Of a stretch of DNA of 25,926 nucleotides, positions 15,768 through 23,166 are shown piece after piece. The stretch comes from an uncultured Holdemanella sp. GTDB taxonomy: Bacteria; Bacillota_I; Bacilli_A; Erysipelotrichales; Erysipelotrichaceae. Below the pieces are notes generated by a model. That model made no database searches, was not told the DNA's origin, and was given only the letters and a program-made list of their open reading frames with translations. The stretch spans positions 1 to 25,926 of the forward strand of contig NZ_CAKVJB010000034.1 in assembly GCF_934754935.1 (NCBI RefSeq), in the 5' to 3' direction. A program made the translations under genes and the position numbers. How positions within the stretch are numbered: position 1 is the first letter of the stretch; the number at the start of each line of letters is the position of its first letter.

Positions 15768-17450
15768 TTAATCATCAATATATGCTGTTGCCATTGATTG
15801 TGACCAGATAAATGTAGAAGAAGTTTCCATTCCTTTTACTTTCTTATTACGTAAACAATATGTTTGTACACCATCTGTTGGTAAATATGCACATAGTTCT
15901 GCTTGACGAACGTAAGCTTTTAAGTAAGCAGCGGCTGAAGCCTCTTTATCAGCTGTATAAGCACCTGCAGCTAAGTATGAATCTAATTCATCATCTTTTA
16001 AACGAGCAAAGTTATTCACACCCTGTGATTGAATCAAGTAATCAACTTCAGTATCTTCAGGACTTCCAAAAGAGAATCCTAAATAAGATACATCCCAATC
16101 ACCAACAGCTGAATCATCACCTACAGTGGCAATAACCGTATTAAATTCCATTGTGTTTGCCTTAAAGTCAACGCCAAGTTCTCCCCACTCTTTTTGTAAC
16201 ATAGGAATCAATGTGTCCATCGCATCTTTTTCTTTTGTAGCCAAGAACTTAATACTTAATTTTTGACCATCCTTTTCACGAATACCATCACTTCCAACAG
16301 TCCATCCGGCATCATCTAGGATTTGTTTTGCCTTTTCTACATCATAATCATAGTAAGTAGCACCATCTACTTTTTCTTCACCGCGAATATACGCACCATT
16401 TGCCCCAGATACCGGGTTACCAAACATGCTTGGTACATATGCTAATTTAGCATCTTTATCATCTAATTTATAATAGCTTGCGATATAGGCTTCTCGATCA
16501 AATCCATAAGCCAATGCCTGACGTACCGCCTGATCTTGGCAAGCGCCTGCAACTGTATTCATAAACAAGAAGTCTTCACGATCACTTGGATAAGAGTCCA
16601 TAGTCAAACCTTTATCTTTATCATTTGCTACTGTATTGATTTTATTCGCATCCACTACATCTGGAATATAATCGACCGTTCCATTTTCCAATTCCTTGAC
16701 TTCAGTAGAAGTTTCTGTTTTCTTGATCATGATCTTAGAGATTTGATATTCTCCATCCTTTGCTTCAAAATTTTCATTTCGATCCAATGAAGCTCCCTCT
16801 GTTTTAGAGAATGATTTCAATTTATATGGACCTGTACCGACTGGATTACTATTGTTCTTTTCCACATTTGAAGTTTTACCCTTCTTATACTTCAATGTTT
16901 TTGCACTACAAATTTTTTGTGTTCCCAAAGTAGACTCTGCATCGATTTTTGGTTTTGACATATGGAAAACAACCGTATAATCATCTGGTGTTTCAATACC
17001 TAAAATATCTTTTGCATCTCCATCATGATATTCGCTATATCCATTTAGGAAATCAACCTTACTAGAAAAACGTCCTGTATAGCTTGGATCAGCCATAACA
17101 CTGAATGTTGCCTTTACATCTTTTGAAGTAAATTTAGATCCATCACTGAACTCAACACCTTTCTTCAATTTGAATGTCATCGTTGTACCATCATCACTAA
17201 TAGTAGGTAAATCCTCCGCCAATTCTGGCACTAAATTAGAATCCTTGTCATATGCCAACAATCCTTGATATACCAAATTAATTACGTTATGATCGTTTAC
17301 TGTTTGATAATACATGGGAGAGAAATCTCCATTCATTTCTGTAAACAATCCAACAGTTAACGTTTGTTCTTTACTAGAACCCGATCCGCCTGCAGAGCAT
17401 CCTGCAAGCATGAATGCCATACCTAGGGCACATACTTTTCTCTTATTCAT
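15768..17450 (-). CDS. Extracellular solute-binding lipoprotein, family 5 (oligopeptide/dipeptide type)
   Basis: A 560-residue lipoprotein with a clean signal peptide and lipobox LAGC (Cys18). It is a close paralogue of the protein at 9396-11057, sharing long stretches such as SKIMIKKTETSTEVKELENG and NGYSEYHDGDA. The same SBP_bac_5 core is present (ELAEDLPTISDDG, FKLKKGVEFSDGSKFTSKDV). No permease or ATPase gene is adjacent, so it presumably serves a transporter encoded elsewhere. Unlike its paralogue it has a simple promoter, no T-box, no leader peptide, and four Trp residues. It is transcribed alone, between the rsmI terminator and the bidirectional terminator. Confidence 0.92.
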   Translation of the reverse strand: MNKRKVCALGMAFMLAGCSAGGSGSSKEQTLTVGLFTEMNGDFSPMYYQTVNDHNVINLVYQGLLAYDKDSNLVPELAEDLPTISDDGTTMTFKLKKGVEFSDGSKFTSKDVKATFSVMADPSYTGRFSSKVDFLNGYSEYHDGDAKDILGIETPDDYTVVFHMSKPKIDAESTLGTQKICSAKTLKYKKGKTSNVEKNNSNPVGTGPYKLKSFSKTEGASLDRNENFEAKDGEYQISKIMIKKTETSTEVKELENGTVDYIPDVVDANKINTVANDKDKGLTMDSYPSDREDFLFMNTVAGACQDQAVRQALAYGFDREAYIASYYKLDDKDAKLAYVPSMFGNPVSGANGAYIRGEEKVDGATYYDYDVEKAKQILDDAGWTVGSDGIREKDGQKLSIKFLATKEKDAMDTLIPMLQKEWGELGVDFKANTMEFNTVIATVGDDSAVGDWDVSYLGFSFGSPEDTEVDYLIQSQGVNNFARLKDDELDSYLAAGAYTADKEASAAAYLKAYVRQAELCAYLPTDGVQTYCLRNKKVKGMETSSTFIWSQSMATAYIDD

Positions 17451-17479
17451 AATCTTCCTCTTCTCTTTTTATGTAAACC

Positions 17480-17507
17480 ATTATAGCGCTTTCTGAAACA
17501 ATATCAA
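17480..17507 (-). promoter_or_regulatory. Promoter of the second lipoprotein gene, with a possible cre site
   Basis: Minus strand: TTGATA (17502-17507), 16-base spacer, TATAAT (17480-17485). The sequence AGAAAGCGCTATAA overlapping the -10 matches 11 of 14 positions of an ideal CcpA cre palindrome (TGAAAGCGCTTTCA), so catabolite repression is possible but weakly supported. Confidence 0.6.
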
Positions 17508-17530
17508 CTTCATTTACAATGAATTTCTGA

Positions 17531-17562
17531 AAAGAAAAAAGCCTATCTTTTATGATAAGCTT
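17531..17562 (-). terminator. Intrinsic terminator after rsmI
   Basis: Nine-bp stem (17539-17547 with 17554-17562), loop of six, then TTTTTTCTTTTC on the minus strand. It overlaps the last codons of rsmI and ends the ATPase-tmk-holB-ricT-rsmI operon. Confidence 0.85.
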
Positions 17563-18388
17563 CATATAATTCATTCTTTTTACAAGCCATTTCTTTGGCA
17601 ACCAAACCAATAGCTTCCTTTGTTCGCATTCCAGATTCAATATATTCATCCACTTTCGATATAGCAGTATACATATCAAATACAACTTCATCTTGTTTAA
17701 AGCCATCCATGACAATGACCATTTCACCTTTACAAGTAGCAGCTACTTCTAACACTTCTTCAATGGTTCCACGAATATATTCTTCATGCACTTTTGTGAG
17801 TTCTCTAGCCAAGCACATTTGACGATTTCCCAACACTTCTAACATATCCTGCAAAGTATCTTCAATACGATGTGGCGCTTCATAGAAAATCGTTGTATAA
17901 GGAATTGTTTTGATTTCTTCGAGCTGTTTCTTTCTTTTTGAACTCTTATTGTCTAAAAAGCCATAAAACAAATAGTGATAACAACTCAATCCACTCGCAA
18001 CCAACGCATTCATAGCGGCATTAGCACCTGAAACTGAAACCACATTAAATCCATGCGAAATCGTTTCTTGAACTAGTTTTTGTCCTGGATCTGAAACTAA
18101 TGGATAGCCTGCATCCGATACAACCGCAACATCTTCACCATTTTCCAATCGTTCAATGATTTTTGGAATACTGGCTTGCTGATTATGCTCATGATGAGAC
18201 ATCAACGTTGTATCAATGCCATAAGCCATTAAAAGTTTTTTGGTGTTACGCGTATCTTCTGCCGCAATGACACTCACACTTTTTAAAATATCTAGTGCTC
18301 TAGGTGTCATTTCTTGTAAATTGCCAATAGGTGTGGGAACCAAATACAATGTAGAAGTATTCGACTCAAAACTCTTCTGTCTAATCAT
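17543..18388 (-). CDS. rsmI: 16S rRNA (cytidine-1402-2'-O)-methyltransferase RsmI
   Basis: Methylates the ribose of C1402 in the ribosomal decoding centre using S-adenosylmethionine. The 281-residue protein has the tetrapyrrole-methylase fold motifs of the RsmI family: LYLVPTPIGNLQEMTPRAL (14-32), VIAAEDTRNTKKLL, VVSDAGYPLVSDPG and FYEAPHRI. The start ATG overlaps the ricT stop by 8 bp and has AAGGAA upstream. The order tmk-holB-ricT-rsmI matches the Bacillus neighbourhood, except that the small genes yaaQ, yaaR and yabA are missing. Confidence 0.96.
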   Translation of the reverse strand: MIRQKSFESNTSTLYLVPTPIGNLQEMTPRALDILKSVSVIAAEDTRNTKKLLMAYGIDTTLMSHHEHNQQASIPKIIERLENGEDVAVVSDAGYPLVSDPGQKLVQETISHGFNVVSVSGANAAMNALVASGLSCYHYLFYGFLDNKSSKRKKQLEEIKTIPYTTIFYEAPHRIEDTLQDMLEVLGNRQMCLARELTKVHEEYIRGTIEEVLEVAATCKGEMVIVMDGFKQDEVVFDMYTAISKVDEYIESGMRTKEAIGLVAKEMACKKNELYEAYHKR

Positions 18389-19214
18389 TGTTAAATTCCT
18401 TATCTGGCCACAATTCTTTAAAGTTCACAAACAAGACTTCTTCTTTGTTTTCTAGTTTTGCCTGTTTTTGAAGCACATTCATACTTGATATGCGATATTT
18501 TTTACCTTGATAACTCACAATCGAATTCATCTTTGGTAAATCTTTACGCATTCTTGTATACTCTTCATTTTCAAAACGCAAACAACACATCAACTTTCCA
18601 CATTGACCACTCAATTTCTGAATATTCAATGCCAACATTTGATTTTTTGCCATATTAATAGATACCGTATCAAAATCTGACATGAATCTTGAACAGCAAC
18701 ATTCCATACCACAATTTCCAATTCCACCAACGATTTTAGCTTTGTTTCTTGGTCCTACTTGTCTTAACTCAATACGACAATGTAAATGTTGTGCTAAGTC
18801 TTTCAATAATTGTCTAAAATCAACACGCTCGTCCGATACATACGTGAAAATTACTTTTGTACGATCCAATATATATTCTGAGCTAATCAAATGCATATCC
18901 AACTTCAAATTTGCCACACATTCCTGACAAATCTTCATAGCTTCTTTAGCTCTTTCAACATTCTCTTCTTTACACTTAATATCTTCTTGTGTTGCCTTAC
19001 GCAATACTGGTTTAATATCTCCCTTTACTTTTGAAGCATCAAAATCAATGGTTGGTACACAAACCTTTCCAAGTTCTTGCCCACGCACTGTTTCTACAAC
19101 GACAATATCATTTGTATAATATTTAACATCAGATCCGAAAGTGTAGGCTTTTTTCGACTCTTCAAACTGTATATAAACAATATATTTATATGTCACTTTT
19201 CCTTCTGTATTCAC
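18381..19214 (-). CDS. ricT: PSP1-domain protein RicT (YaaT)
   Basis: A 277-residue protein of the YaaT/RicT family. In B. subtilis RicT joins RicA and RicF in an iron-sulfur complex that affects RNase Y activity and mRNA maturation; whether the partners exist here is unknown. The C-terminal PSP1 region is Cys-rich, with GIGNCGMECCCSRFMSDF followed by LSGQCGKLMCCL, the expected cluster ligands. It starts with GTG at 19214, overlapping the holB TAG in TAGTG, with AGGAAGG 10 bases upstream; no ATG lies nearby. Confidence 0.93.
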   Translation of the reverse strand: MNTEGKVTYKYIVYIQFEESKKAYTFGSDVKYYTNDIVVVETVRGQELGKVCVPTIDFDASKVKGDIKPVLRKATQEDIKCKEENVERAKEAMKICQECVANLKLDMHLISSEYILDRTKVIFTYVSDERVDFRQLLKDLAQHLHCRIELRQVGPRNKAKIVGGIGNCGMECCCSRFMSDFDTVSINMAKNQMLALNIQKLSGQCGKLMCCLRFENEEYTRMRKDLPKMNSIVSYQGKKYRISSMNVLQKQAKLENKEEVLFVNFKELWPDKEFNND

Positions 19215-20128
19215 TAAATCACAGCCTTCCTAATATCATAATAAAGCTTATCCATAAATAAACCTAAATCGACTGGTCGATACAACATATCCATGTTTTC
19301 AACCAAGATTGAATATAGTTTTACTTTTTTTTCTAAAGGTACATTTACCCTGTCATTTTTCACATAGAATAAAGCCCACTGAATCCACAACTGTATCCAA
19401 TCCTTATTCATGCAATCTGACTTATTCACAAACACATTTGTCTGCATCTTTTCAATTTGTGCAAAAGAAGATGCGTGTTCAATATATTCAAGTGCAATTT
19501 GTTTCAATTCTTCAAAATCAGGTAAAGCCAATAATTCAATGGCCTTATCATATGTATATCCAGATTCTGCAAGCATCTTCGCATTTTCTTCACTTGTATT
19601 TTCAAGCAATGCATGCTCACAACTTTCGGGCTTAAAATGAATGGCCTGACACCTAGATTGAATAGTTGGTAAAACATTGGACTTTTCATCCGCAATTAAT
19701 ATACCATAAATCCCTTCACTTGGCTCCTCTAAAAACTTCAACAAACTATTTGAAGCATCCGGTGTAGCCTTATCATAATGATCTAGAATATAGATTCGAG
19801 CATTTTGTTTTCCTGCACTAGTGGATTCAAAAAACGCCTGTAAATCTACAATATCTTTCTTTTTAATACGATCATTCGATACAATCATGTAGTCTAAAGA
19901 CTCTTCATTCTCAATTCGTTTACAAGTTTCGCATTCTTGGCATGCGAATCCATCAACATCTGTATGTTCGCATACAATGCTTTGTGCAAACAAGATCGCC
20001 GTTTCTAATTTACTTGAACCTTTCGGTCCATGAAATAAATAGGCATTCGCAACTCTTTGATTCTTTAAAGCATTCGACAACGTCTGATACACAACCGATT
20101 GTGCTTTTTTTAAATATTCTTTATTCAT
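19214..20128 (-). CDS. holB: DNA polymerase III delta-prime subunit
   Basis: Clamp-loader subunit of the replicative polymerase. The 304-residue protein has the AAA+ fold: LFHGPKGSSK (31-40, a P-loop), a zinc module with Cys53, Cys63, Cys66 and Cys69, ARIYILDHYDKATPDASNSL (Walker B region), LLKFLEEPSEG and TIQSRCQAIHF (SRC motif). All of this fits delta-prime. The ATG lies within the last codons of tmk (8-bp overlap), and no good ribosome site is visible, so coupling is likely. Confidence 0.94.
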   Translation of the reverse strand: MNKEYLKKAQSVVYQTLSNALKNQRVANAYLFHGPKGSSKLETAILFAQSIVCEHTDVDGFACQECETCKRIENEESLDYMIVSNDRIKKKDIVDLQAFFESTSAGKQNARIYILDHYDKATPDASNSLLKFLEEPSEGIYGILIADEKSNVLPTIQSRCQAIHFKPESCEHALLENTSEENAKMLAESGYTYDKAIELLALPDFEELKQIALEYIEHASSFAQIEKMQTNVFVNKSDCMNKDWIQLWIQWALFYVKNDRVNVPLEKKVKLYSILVENMDMLYRPVDLGLFMDKLYYDIRKAVI

Positions 20129-20753
20129 GTTCTTTAATAACCTTTAAAACACATTCCATAGCACTCTTTAATACTTCTTCTTTACAAGGCTCGGCATCAA
20201 TGACTTCAATACGCTCTGGATACATAGAAACTAATGTTTCATAGCCTTGGCGTACAGCTTTATGGAATGAACTTTCTTCTTGATCCAAACGATTTAAATC
20301 GCCACGAAGATTCATTCGTTTCTTTCCTGTTTCTACACTAACAGATAAAAACAATGTCTTTTCTGGCATACACCCATCGATCGCAAACTGATTGATATCC
20401 CACACTTCTTTTAATCCAATACCTCGTGCAATTCCTTGATATGCCAAACTTGAATCAATGAAGCGATCACACAATACGATCTTCTTATTTTCTAATGCCG
20501 GAAGAACAACTTCTTTTAAATGTTGTCTACGACTTGCCGCATATAATAATGCTTCTGTACGATCATCCATCTCCGTATTATTTACATCTAATAATATATT
20601 ACGAATAGATTCAGCAATCTTACTTCCACCTGGTTCTCTTGTATAGATACAATCGTATCCCATTTTGATCAATTCTTCTTGTACCGCTTTACATACGGTT
20701 GTCTTTCCTGATCCATCATTTCCTTCAAATGTTATAAATACACCTTGTTTCAT
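20121..20753 (-). CDS. tmk: Thymidylate kinase
   Basis: Phosphorylates dTMP to dTDP for DNA synthesis. It has 210 residues: P-loop EGNDGSGKTT (10-19), the TREPGGSKIAESIR segment that binds dTMP, and DRFIDSSLAYQG with the DR(F/Y) motif. I choose the ATG at 20753, 8 bases after GAGG; an ATG at 20759 is too close to that site, and an upstream TTG at 20771 would overlap the ATPase gene. It starts 10 bp after the ATPase gene ends, and its ribosome site overlaps that gene's stop codon, so the two are cotranscribed. Confidence 0.96.
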   Translation of the reverse strand: MKQGVFITFEGNDGSGKTTVCKAVQEELIKMGYDCIYTREPGGSKIAESIRNILLDVNNTEMDDRTEALLYAASRRQHLKEVVLPALENKKIVLCDRFIDSSLAYQGIARGIGLKEVWDINQFAIDGCMPEKTLFLSVSVETGKKRMNLRGDLNRLDQEESSFHKAVRQGYETLVSMYPERIEVIDAEPCKEEVLKSAMECVLKVIKEHE

Positions 20754-20763
20754 TTTCATTTCC

Positions 20764-22080
20764 TCACACAAACATAATATAGTATATTGGCATATACACT
20801 ATATTCTTTTCTTCCTTAACCACTCTATCATTTGAGAATACATATCCTTTTTGAATTCTATTCTCTTGGGCTGCAATCACCTTTTTTAATGCACTAAATT
20901 CATAGCCATCTCGTCCTGATTTTATTTCAATAGGGATGACACTTAAAGTCGAATAATCATCGATTAAATAATCCACTTCTCCAACTTTTCTACGATCATA
21001 ATAATACAAATTATGCCCATGCGCTTTTAATTCTTGTGTAACTACTGTTTCATATACAGCTCCTAAATTTACTTTCACTTCATCTTTTAATATTGCGTTC
21101 ACGTTATAACTATACAAAATATTGGTAAACAATCCCACATCATTCATATATAGTTTTATTAAATTTTTCTTGGAAGACTGAATCAGCGGAAAACTTGGTT
21201 CTGCAATGGCAGAAACTGGTAATGCGATACCTGAAGATATCAAATATTCGAATTCATGTTCATAATTTTTGAATCTTGCGTTTGGTTGATTTTCAATTTT
21301 TGTGAATTGTATTCTCTTAACCTTGTTGTCAATATTTGAGGGAATATAATCATACATTTTTTGAATCACAAGCCGATTATCCTCATCATATTTACCAGCA
21401 TCTTCTCGATAATATTTATGGGTTAAAGTCTGTACTTCACGAATATTATATACATTCTTTGTTTCTACATATGCCTTTATCGCATCTGGTAAACCACCAA
21501 CATACAGATATGTTTTAAACAAATTTAAAATCTTATTATGCATCGATTCATTTAAAGACTCTTTTGTTTCATAACACTGTTTCATATAAGAAATAAATTC
21601 ATTTCCAACGCCACAAGCCCATAAAAATTCCTCAAAATCCATTGGATACATCTTTTTTTCCAAAATGGAACCCATTGGAATCGAAGTCGTTTTATGTAAA
21701 GTAACCCCCAACAAAGAACCACTACAAATATATTTAAATCGATTGTCATAACGCAACGATTTTAGCATTGTCAACAAATGAGGGTATACTTGAATCTCAT
21801 CTAAGAAAACAATTGTATTTTCTCTGTCTTTTAATTTATCTCCATGCAAAATGCTTAGCTGCAAATAAAACTCATCTTTATTCTTTACATCCGCAAATAA
21901 TCGATCACCTGCATAATCATCAATCATATTCACTTCTACATAATTTGTATAATATTTTTTCGCCAAAGCTCGAATAATATATGACTTTCCAATTTGTCTA
22001 GCTCCATCAATGCATAAAATTCGTTCTTCATCACTATTCAAATATGTTTCTAAATAGGACTCAATTTTTCTTTTAAACAT
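20764..22080 (-). CDS. AAA ATPase with C-terminal DUF4143 (PD-(D/E)xK-like) domain
   Basis: A 438-residue member of the widespread AAA_14/DUF4143 family, whose cellular role is not established. N-terminal ATPase: Walker A GARQIGKS (26-33), Walker B TIVFLDEIQ (89-97), then the arginine-rich sensor region around SLRYDNRFKYICSGSLLGV. C-terminal DUF4143 region: KLYMNDVGLFTN, and a nuclease-like signature GEVDYLI...PIEIKSG (Asp370, Glu385, Lys387). These genes are patchily distributed and often accessory. Here it is the first gene of the operon carrying essential tmk and holB. GGAGG lies 5 bases before the ATG, and the promoter is built from a tandem repeat. Confidence 0.9.
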   Translation of the reverse strand: MFKRKIESYLETYLNSDEERILCIDGARQIGKSYIIRALAKKYYTNYVEVNMIDDYAGDRLFADVKNKDEFYLQLSILHGDKLKDRENTIVFLDEIQVYPHLLTMLKSLRYDNRFKYICSGSLLGVTLHKTTSIPMGSILEKKMYPMDFEEFLWACGVGNEFISYMKQCYETKESLNESMHNKILNLFKTYLYVGGLPDAIKAYVETKNVYNIREVQTLTHKYYREDAGKYDEDNRLVIQKMYDYIPSNIDNKVKRIQFTKIENQPNARFKNYEHEFEYLISSGIALPVSAIAEPSFPLIQSSKKNLIKLYMNDVGLFTNILYSYNVNAILKDEVKVNLGAVYETVVTQELKAHGHNLYYYDRRKVGEVDYLIDDYSTLSVIPIEIKSGRDGYEFSALKKVIAAQENRIQKGYVFSNDRVVKEEKNIVYMPIYYIMFV

Positions 22081-22090
22081 AGTTTCCTCC

Positions 22091-22165
22091 GGTTTTCAAG
22101 TAAATTTTAACATCATATTTTACGGTTTTCAAATATATTTAGACATCAAAAAATACAGTTTTCAA
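22091..22165 (-). repeat. 33-bp tandem repeat forming two promoters for the ATPase gene
   Basis: Plus-strand units start at 22091, 22124 and 22157 (GGTTTTCAA, GGTTTTCAA, AGTTTTCAA): two full 33-bp units and a partial third. Read on the minus strand, each junction makes a promoter: proximal TTGAAA (22127-22132), 17 bases, TAAAAT (22104-22109); distal TTGAAA (22160-22165), 17 bases, CTAAAT (22137-22142). The partial third copy merges with the T tract of the purC terminator. Confidence 0.75.
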
Positions 22166-22198
22166 AAAAAAACACCCATAAGCATTCAACTTATGGGT
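22164..22198 (-). terminator. Intrinsic terminator after purC
   Basis: Perfect 9-bp stem ACCCATAAG/CTTATGGGT (22190-22198 with 22074-22082 offset in window numbering 22174-22182), loop of seven, then G and nine T on the minus strand. Strong. Confidence 0.93.
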
Positions 22199-22207
22199 AT
22201 CTTTCAA

Positions 22208-23077
22208 TTATAAAGTTTTTCCTGTCAACATTGTGTAAGCTTGAAGATATTTTTCAATTGTCTTATCCACAATTTCTTGAGGAAGTGTCCAGTCATTATC
22301 TGGATTTGCCTTTAGCCAGTCACGCGCAAATTGTTTATCAAATGATGGTTGTGAATGTCCAGCTTCATATCCGTCTGCAGGCCAGAAACGAGAACTATCA
22401 GGAGTCAACATTTCATCACCAATAACGATATTTCCATTTTCGTCTAAACCAAATTCAAATTTTGTATCCGCAATAATAATTCCTTTGCTTAAAGCATACT
22501 TAGCACATTTTTTATATAATGCGATTGTACAATCTTTAATCTTAGTCGCATATTCTTCACCATGTCCTGGGAAGTATTTTTCTAAGTGTGCAATACTTTG
22601 TTCAAAAGAAATATTTTCATCGTGATCCCCAATTTCTGCCTTTGTACTAGGTGTATAAATTGGTTCTGGAAGTTGTTGTGATTCTTGTAACCCTTCTGGA
22701 AGTTCAATACCACAAACCTTTCCTGTTTTTTTGTAGCTAGCCCATCCACTACCTGTGATGTAACCACGAACAATACATTCGATTGGAAGCATGTTCAATT
22801 TACGACATAACATTGATTTTCCTTCAAATTTTTCTTGTTGGAAATATTCTGGCATATCTTTTGTATCTACACTAATCATGTGATTAGGTAAGATATCACT
22901 TGTGTAATCAAACCAGAATTTTGACATCTGTGTTAAAACAGTTCCTTTTTTTGTAACCTCATTGTTTAGAATTACATCAAAACAACTGATGCGATCTGTC
23001 GCAACCATAATAAGGTTGTCTCCATTGTCGTAAATCTCACGTACTTTTCCTTCTTTAATTGGTTTTAATTCCTGCAT
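22208..23077 (-). CDS. purC: Phosphoribosylaminoimidazole-succinocarboxamide synthase (SAICAR synthetase)
   Basis: Joins aspartate to CAIR using ATP. The 289-residue length fits the longer form of the enzyme. Motifs: KEGKVREIYD, VATDRISCFDVIL, CRKLNMLPIECIVRGYITGSGWASY and IIADTKFEFG with GDEMLTPDSSRFW. I place the start at the ATG at 23077, 6 bases after AAGGAGA; the longer frame from a TTG at 23107 starts inside the promoter. It is separate from the main pur operon, with its own promoter and terminator. Confidence 0.96.
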   Translation of the reverse strand: MQELKPIKEGKVREIYDNGDNLIMVATDRISCFDVILNNEVTKKGTVLTQMSKFWFDYTSDILPNHMISVDTKDMPEYFQQEKFEGKSMLCRKLNMLPIECIVRGYITGSGWASYKKTGKVCGIELPEGLQESQQLPEPIYTPSTKAEIGDHDENISFEQSIAHLEKYFPGHGEEYATKIKDCTIALYKKCAKYALSKGIIIADTKFEFGLDENGNIVIGDEMLTPDSSRFWPADGYEAGHSQPSFDKQFARDWLKANPDNDWTLPQEIVDKTIEKYLQAYTMLTGKTL

Positions 23078-23106
23078 CTCGAATCTCCTTTTCTGCGTAC
23101 AAGACA

Positions 23107-23135
23107 AAGATACAACTAAAACAAATTTAACACAA
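23107..23135 (-). promoter_or_regulatory. Candidate promoter of purC
   Basis: Minus strand: TTGTGT (23130-23135), 17-base spacer, TATCTT (23107-23112). The leader is short (about 20 bases), with no attenuator like that of the pur operon. Confidence 0.5.
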
Positions 23136-23166
23136 TATGAAAATAAGGAAATCCTAAGATTTCCTT
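23136..23166 (-). terminator. Hairpin after the metal ATPase gene
   Basis: Perfect 9-bp stem (23145-23153 with 23158-23166), loop of four, then only ATTTTC. It overlaps the ATPase stop codon. A weak terminator at best. Confidence 0.55.

Noticed and set aside
17443..17727. Minus-strand frame of 94 codons across the rsmI 3' end and the lipoprotein promoter
   Set aside because: It overlaps rsmI, a terminator and a promoter, and its translation has no domain character.
22091..22165. CRISPR-like array
   Set aside because: The 33-bp units are contiguous, with no spacers; they form promoters.
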